NCBI RefSeq assembly: GCF_001427525.1
Contig: NZ_LMGU01000001.1
Location: 2,725,760-2,789,759 of the forward strand
DNA from: Microbacterium sp. Root61
GTDB lineage: Bacteria; Actinomycetota; Actinomycetes; Actinomycetales; Microbacteriaceae
Direction of reading: 5' to 3'
DNA: 64,000 nt
Below the pieces are notes generated by a model. It saw nothing but the letters and a program-made list of their open reading frames with translations. It was not told where the DNA came from and made no database searches. Every line of letters starts with the position of its first letter. The first letter of the stretch is position 1. Made by a program: the position numbers and the translations under genes. Below, in pieces: positions 62,743-64,000 of this stretch.

Positions 62743-64000
62743 TCACTCAGGATCCTCCGACACGAGCGCCTGAAGGTCTGTGTACGTATCGAGTGCGTAC
62801 GTCCCGCCGGTCCGTCCGATTCCACTCATCTTGTTGCCGCCGAACGGTGCGCCGGGGTGTCGCCGTATGGTGTTGATTCCCACCTGCGCGGATTCCAACC
62901 TGCCGGCCAGACGTTCGGCGGCCGCACGATCCGCCGAGAACACGTAGTCGTACAGGCCGTAGCGCGTTGCGTTGGCGACCTCCACCGCGTGATCGTCGCT
63001 GTCCACCGCCATGACGCTGATGACCGGGCCGAACACCTCCTCGCGCATGATCTCCGCGTCCGGTCGTGCATTGCTGACCAGCGTGGCCGGGTAGTGAAAT
63101 CCCCCGCCGGGAACCCCGGCGCTCTGATGCACGTCCATTCCGGCTTCTCGTGCCCGCTCGACCATGCCCCCGATCCGGTGGCGTTGGGCGGCGGTGATAA
63201 TGGGGGCGACGTCTGTCGCAGTGTCGCGCGGGTCGCCGTGGCGCAGTTGCTTCAGCACGTCCTTCAGTGCCGCGACGACCTCGGCGTATCGAGACGAATG
63301 CACGAGGATGCGGGATGGCGTGAGGCAGACCTGTCCGGCGTGATAGGTCCACGCCCGGGTGACGGCGGGAAGGACGGCGTCCAATGACGTGTCCGCTCGA
63401 ACGATCAGCGCCCCCTTTCCCCCGAGCTCGAGCAGGAGGCGTTTCATATGCGGTGCGGCGGATCGATAGATCTCGGTGCCGACAGCGGTGCTGCCTGTGA
63501 AGCTGACCGCCCCTACAGCGGGATGCTCGACAAGCTCTTGTCCGGGTGCAGGCGAGGCCCCCGGGACGAAGCTCACGACTCCCGTATCCGCCCTCACCGT
63601 TCGCAGCCCCGCAGCCAATCCCTCGGCGAGATGACCGACCAGCAGGGGGTCCTGGGGTGCGGGCTTCATGATCACTGCGTTGCCGGAGAACAGCGCCGGT
63701 GCCACTTTTGCGACCATTGCCAGCAGAGGGAAGTTGTACGGGCTGATGCATGCCACGACGCCGACGGGCTGGCGGCGGACGCGGGCGGACACTCGACCGC
63801 TCGGATGCGGCGACTGAAGGTCGAGGAGATCCGCGGGTGCGTCGGCCCACGCCCGCAGCCGCTCGATGGCAGCGCGCACCTGCATGTCTCCGGCGACGCT
63901 GCGACGCGAGCCGGTGTCGGCTATGGCCAACTCGATGAGTTCGCTCTCGCGCGCGGCGAGGTGGTCGGCCGCCACCCGCAGCACCTCCCGGCGCGTGTCG
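62743..64000 (-). CDS. Aldehyde dehydrogenase (5' end outside window)
   Basis: At least 419 codons of an NAD(P)-dependent aldehyde dehydrogenase. ISPYNFPLLAMVAKVAPAL, SFTGSTAVGTEIYRSA, the catalytic Glu in LLELGGKGALIV, the catalytic Cys in YHAGQVCLTPSR and the Glu-Phe-Gly-Pro motif EEVFGPVISV are present. The reading frame continues past base 64000 and the missing part corresponds to the usual N-terminal arm. It would oxidise an aldehyde to an acid or, in the acylating branch, to a CoA ester; the presence of the Glu base favours the acid. It lies 143 bases upstream of the ABC operon on the same strand and may be an enzyme for an aldehyde released or taken up in the pathway. Confidence 0.9.
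   Translation of the reverse strand, partial: DTRREVLRVAADHLAARESELIELAIADTGSRRSVAGDMQVRAAIERLRAWADAPADLLDLQSPHPSGRVSARVRRQPVGVVACISPYNFPLLAMVAKVAPALFSGNAVIMKPAPQDPLLVGHLAEGLAAGLRTVRADTGVVSFVPGASPAPGQELVEHPAVGAVSFTGSTAVGTEIYRSAAPHMKRLLLELGGKGALIVRADTSLDAVLPAVTRAWTYHAGQVCLTPSRILVHSSRYAEVVAALKDVLKQLRHGDPRDTATDVAPIITAAQRHRIGGMVERAREAGMDVHQSAGVPGGGFHYPATLVSNARPDAEIMREEVFGPVISVMAVDSDDHAVEVANATRYGLYDYVFSADRAAAERLAGRLESAQVGINTIRRHPGAPFGGNKMSGIGRTGGTYALDTYTDLQALVSEDPE

Overview
The window comes from a high-GC Gram-positive actinobacterium, most likely Microbacterium or a close relative in Microbacteriaceae. This rests on the GC-rich, strongly biased coding sequence, many GTG starts, 4-base start/stop overlaps, repeated leaderless-type promoters (TANNNT six or seven bases before the start codon), actinobacterial gene families (CopD-CtaG fusion, Zur and DtxR sites, ribosomal proteins without zinc ribbons) and lipoprotein signals. 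The genus is inferred; no rRNA or tRNA gene is present to confirm it.

Left part, about 1-33.4 kb, is ordinary chromosomal content. It holds purB (cut by the window edge), a low-molecular-weight phosphatase, an alpha/beta hydrolase pair, a holin-like membrane protein, an aromatic aminotransferase (pat/hisC family), and the E1alpha-E1beta-E2 genes of a 2-oxoacid dehydrogenase. A zinc block follows: znuA-znuC-znuB behind a clear Zur box, then zur, an ArsP-type permease and its TIGR03943 partner. After these come a 3-methyladenine glycosylase, a TetR/flavin-oxidase pair, rpmB-rpmG-rpsN behind a structured leader, an esterase/MFS pair, hup, a CopD-CtaG fusion, a Pif1-like helicase, a heme oxygenase with a DtxR-type iron box and its DUF2470 neighbour, a serine-hydrolase-like lipoprotein that has lost its catalytic motifs, an EamA exporter, an acyl-CoA ligase and a DUF1992 protein.

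Right part, about 33.5 kb to the end, is a catabolic island of about 30 kb. It has two paralogous NMT1/SsuA-type lipoprotein binding proteins, one matching permease plus ATPase far away at 60.9-62.6 kb, and three tightly coupled gene strings: (i) 36.4-42.4 kb, thiolase, crotonase, NMO-like flavoprotein, enoyl-CoA hydratase, alpha-methylacyl-CoA racemase, acyl-CoA dehydrogenase; (ii) 44.3-55.2 kb, MBL hydrolase, MFE2-type SDR, MaoC hydratase, DUF35 protein, thiolase-like/aldolase-like protein, crotonase, NDP-forming acyl-CoA synthetase, a two-gene acyl-CoA dehydrogenase, AMP-forming ligase; (iii) minus strand 62.6-55.3 kb, the ABC genes, then acyl-CoA dehydrogenase, thiolase, SDR and two more acyl-CoA dehydrogenases. 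Two convergent LysR genes sit between strings (i) and (ii), and an aldehyde dehydrogenase runs off the right edge.

Taken together the island looks like uptake, CoA activation, alpha-methyl epimerisation and beta-oxidation of a bulky branched or alicyclic carboxylic acid. String (ii) carries the same parts list as the steroid side-chain (igr-type) C3-removal module: a two-subunit acyl-CoA dehydrogenase, a MaoC hydratase, and a DUF35 protein with a thiolase-like aldolase. The substrate cannot be read from the sequence, and no steroid-ring genes are in the window. This island is the best candidate for an undescribed system here.
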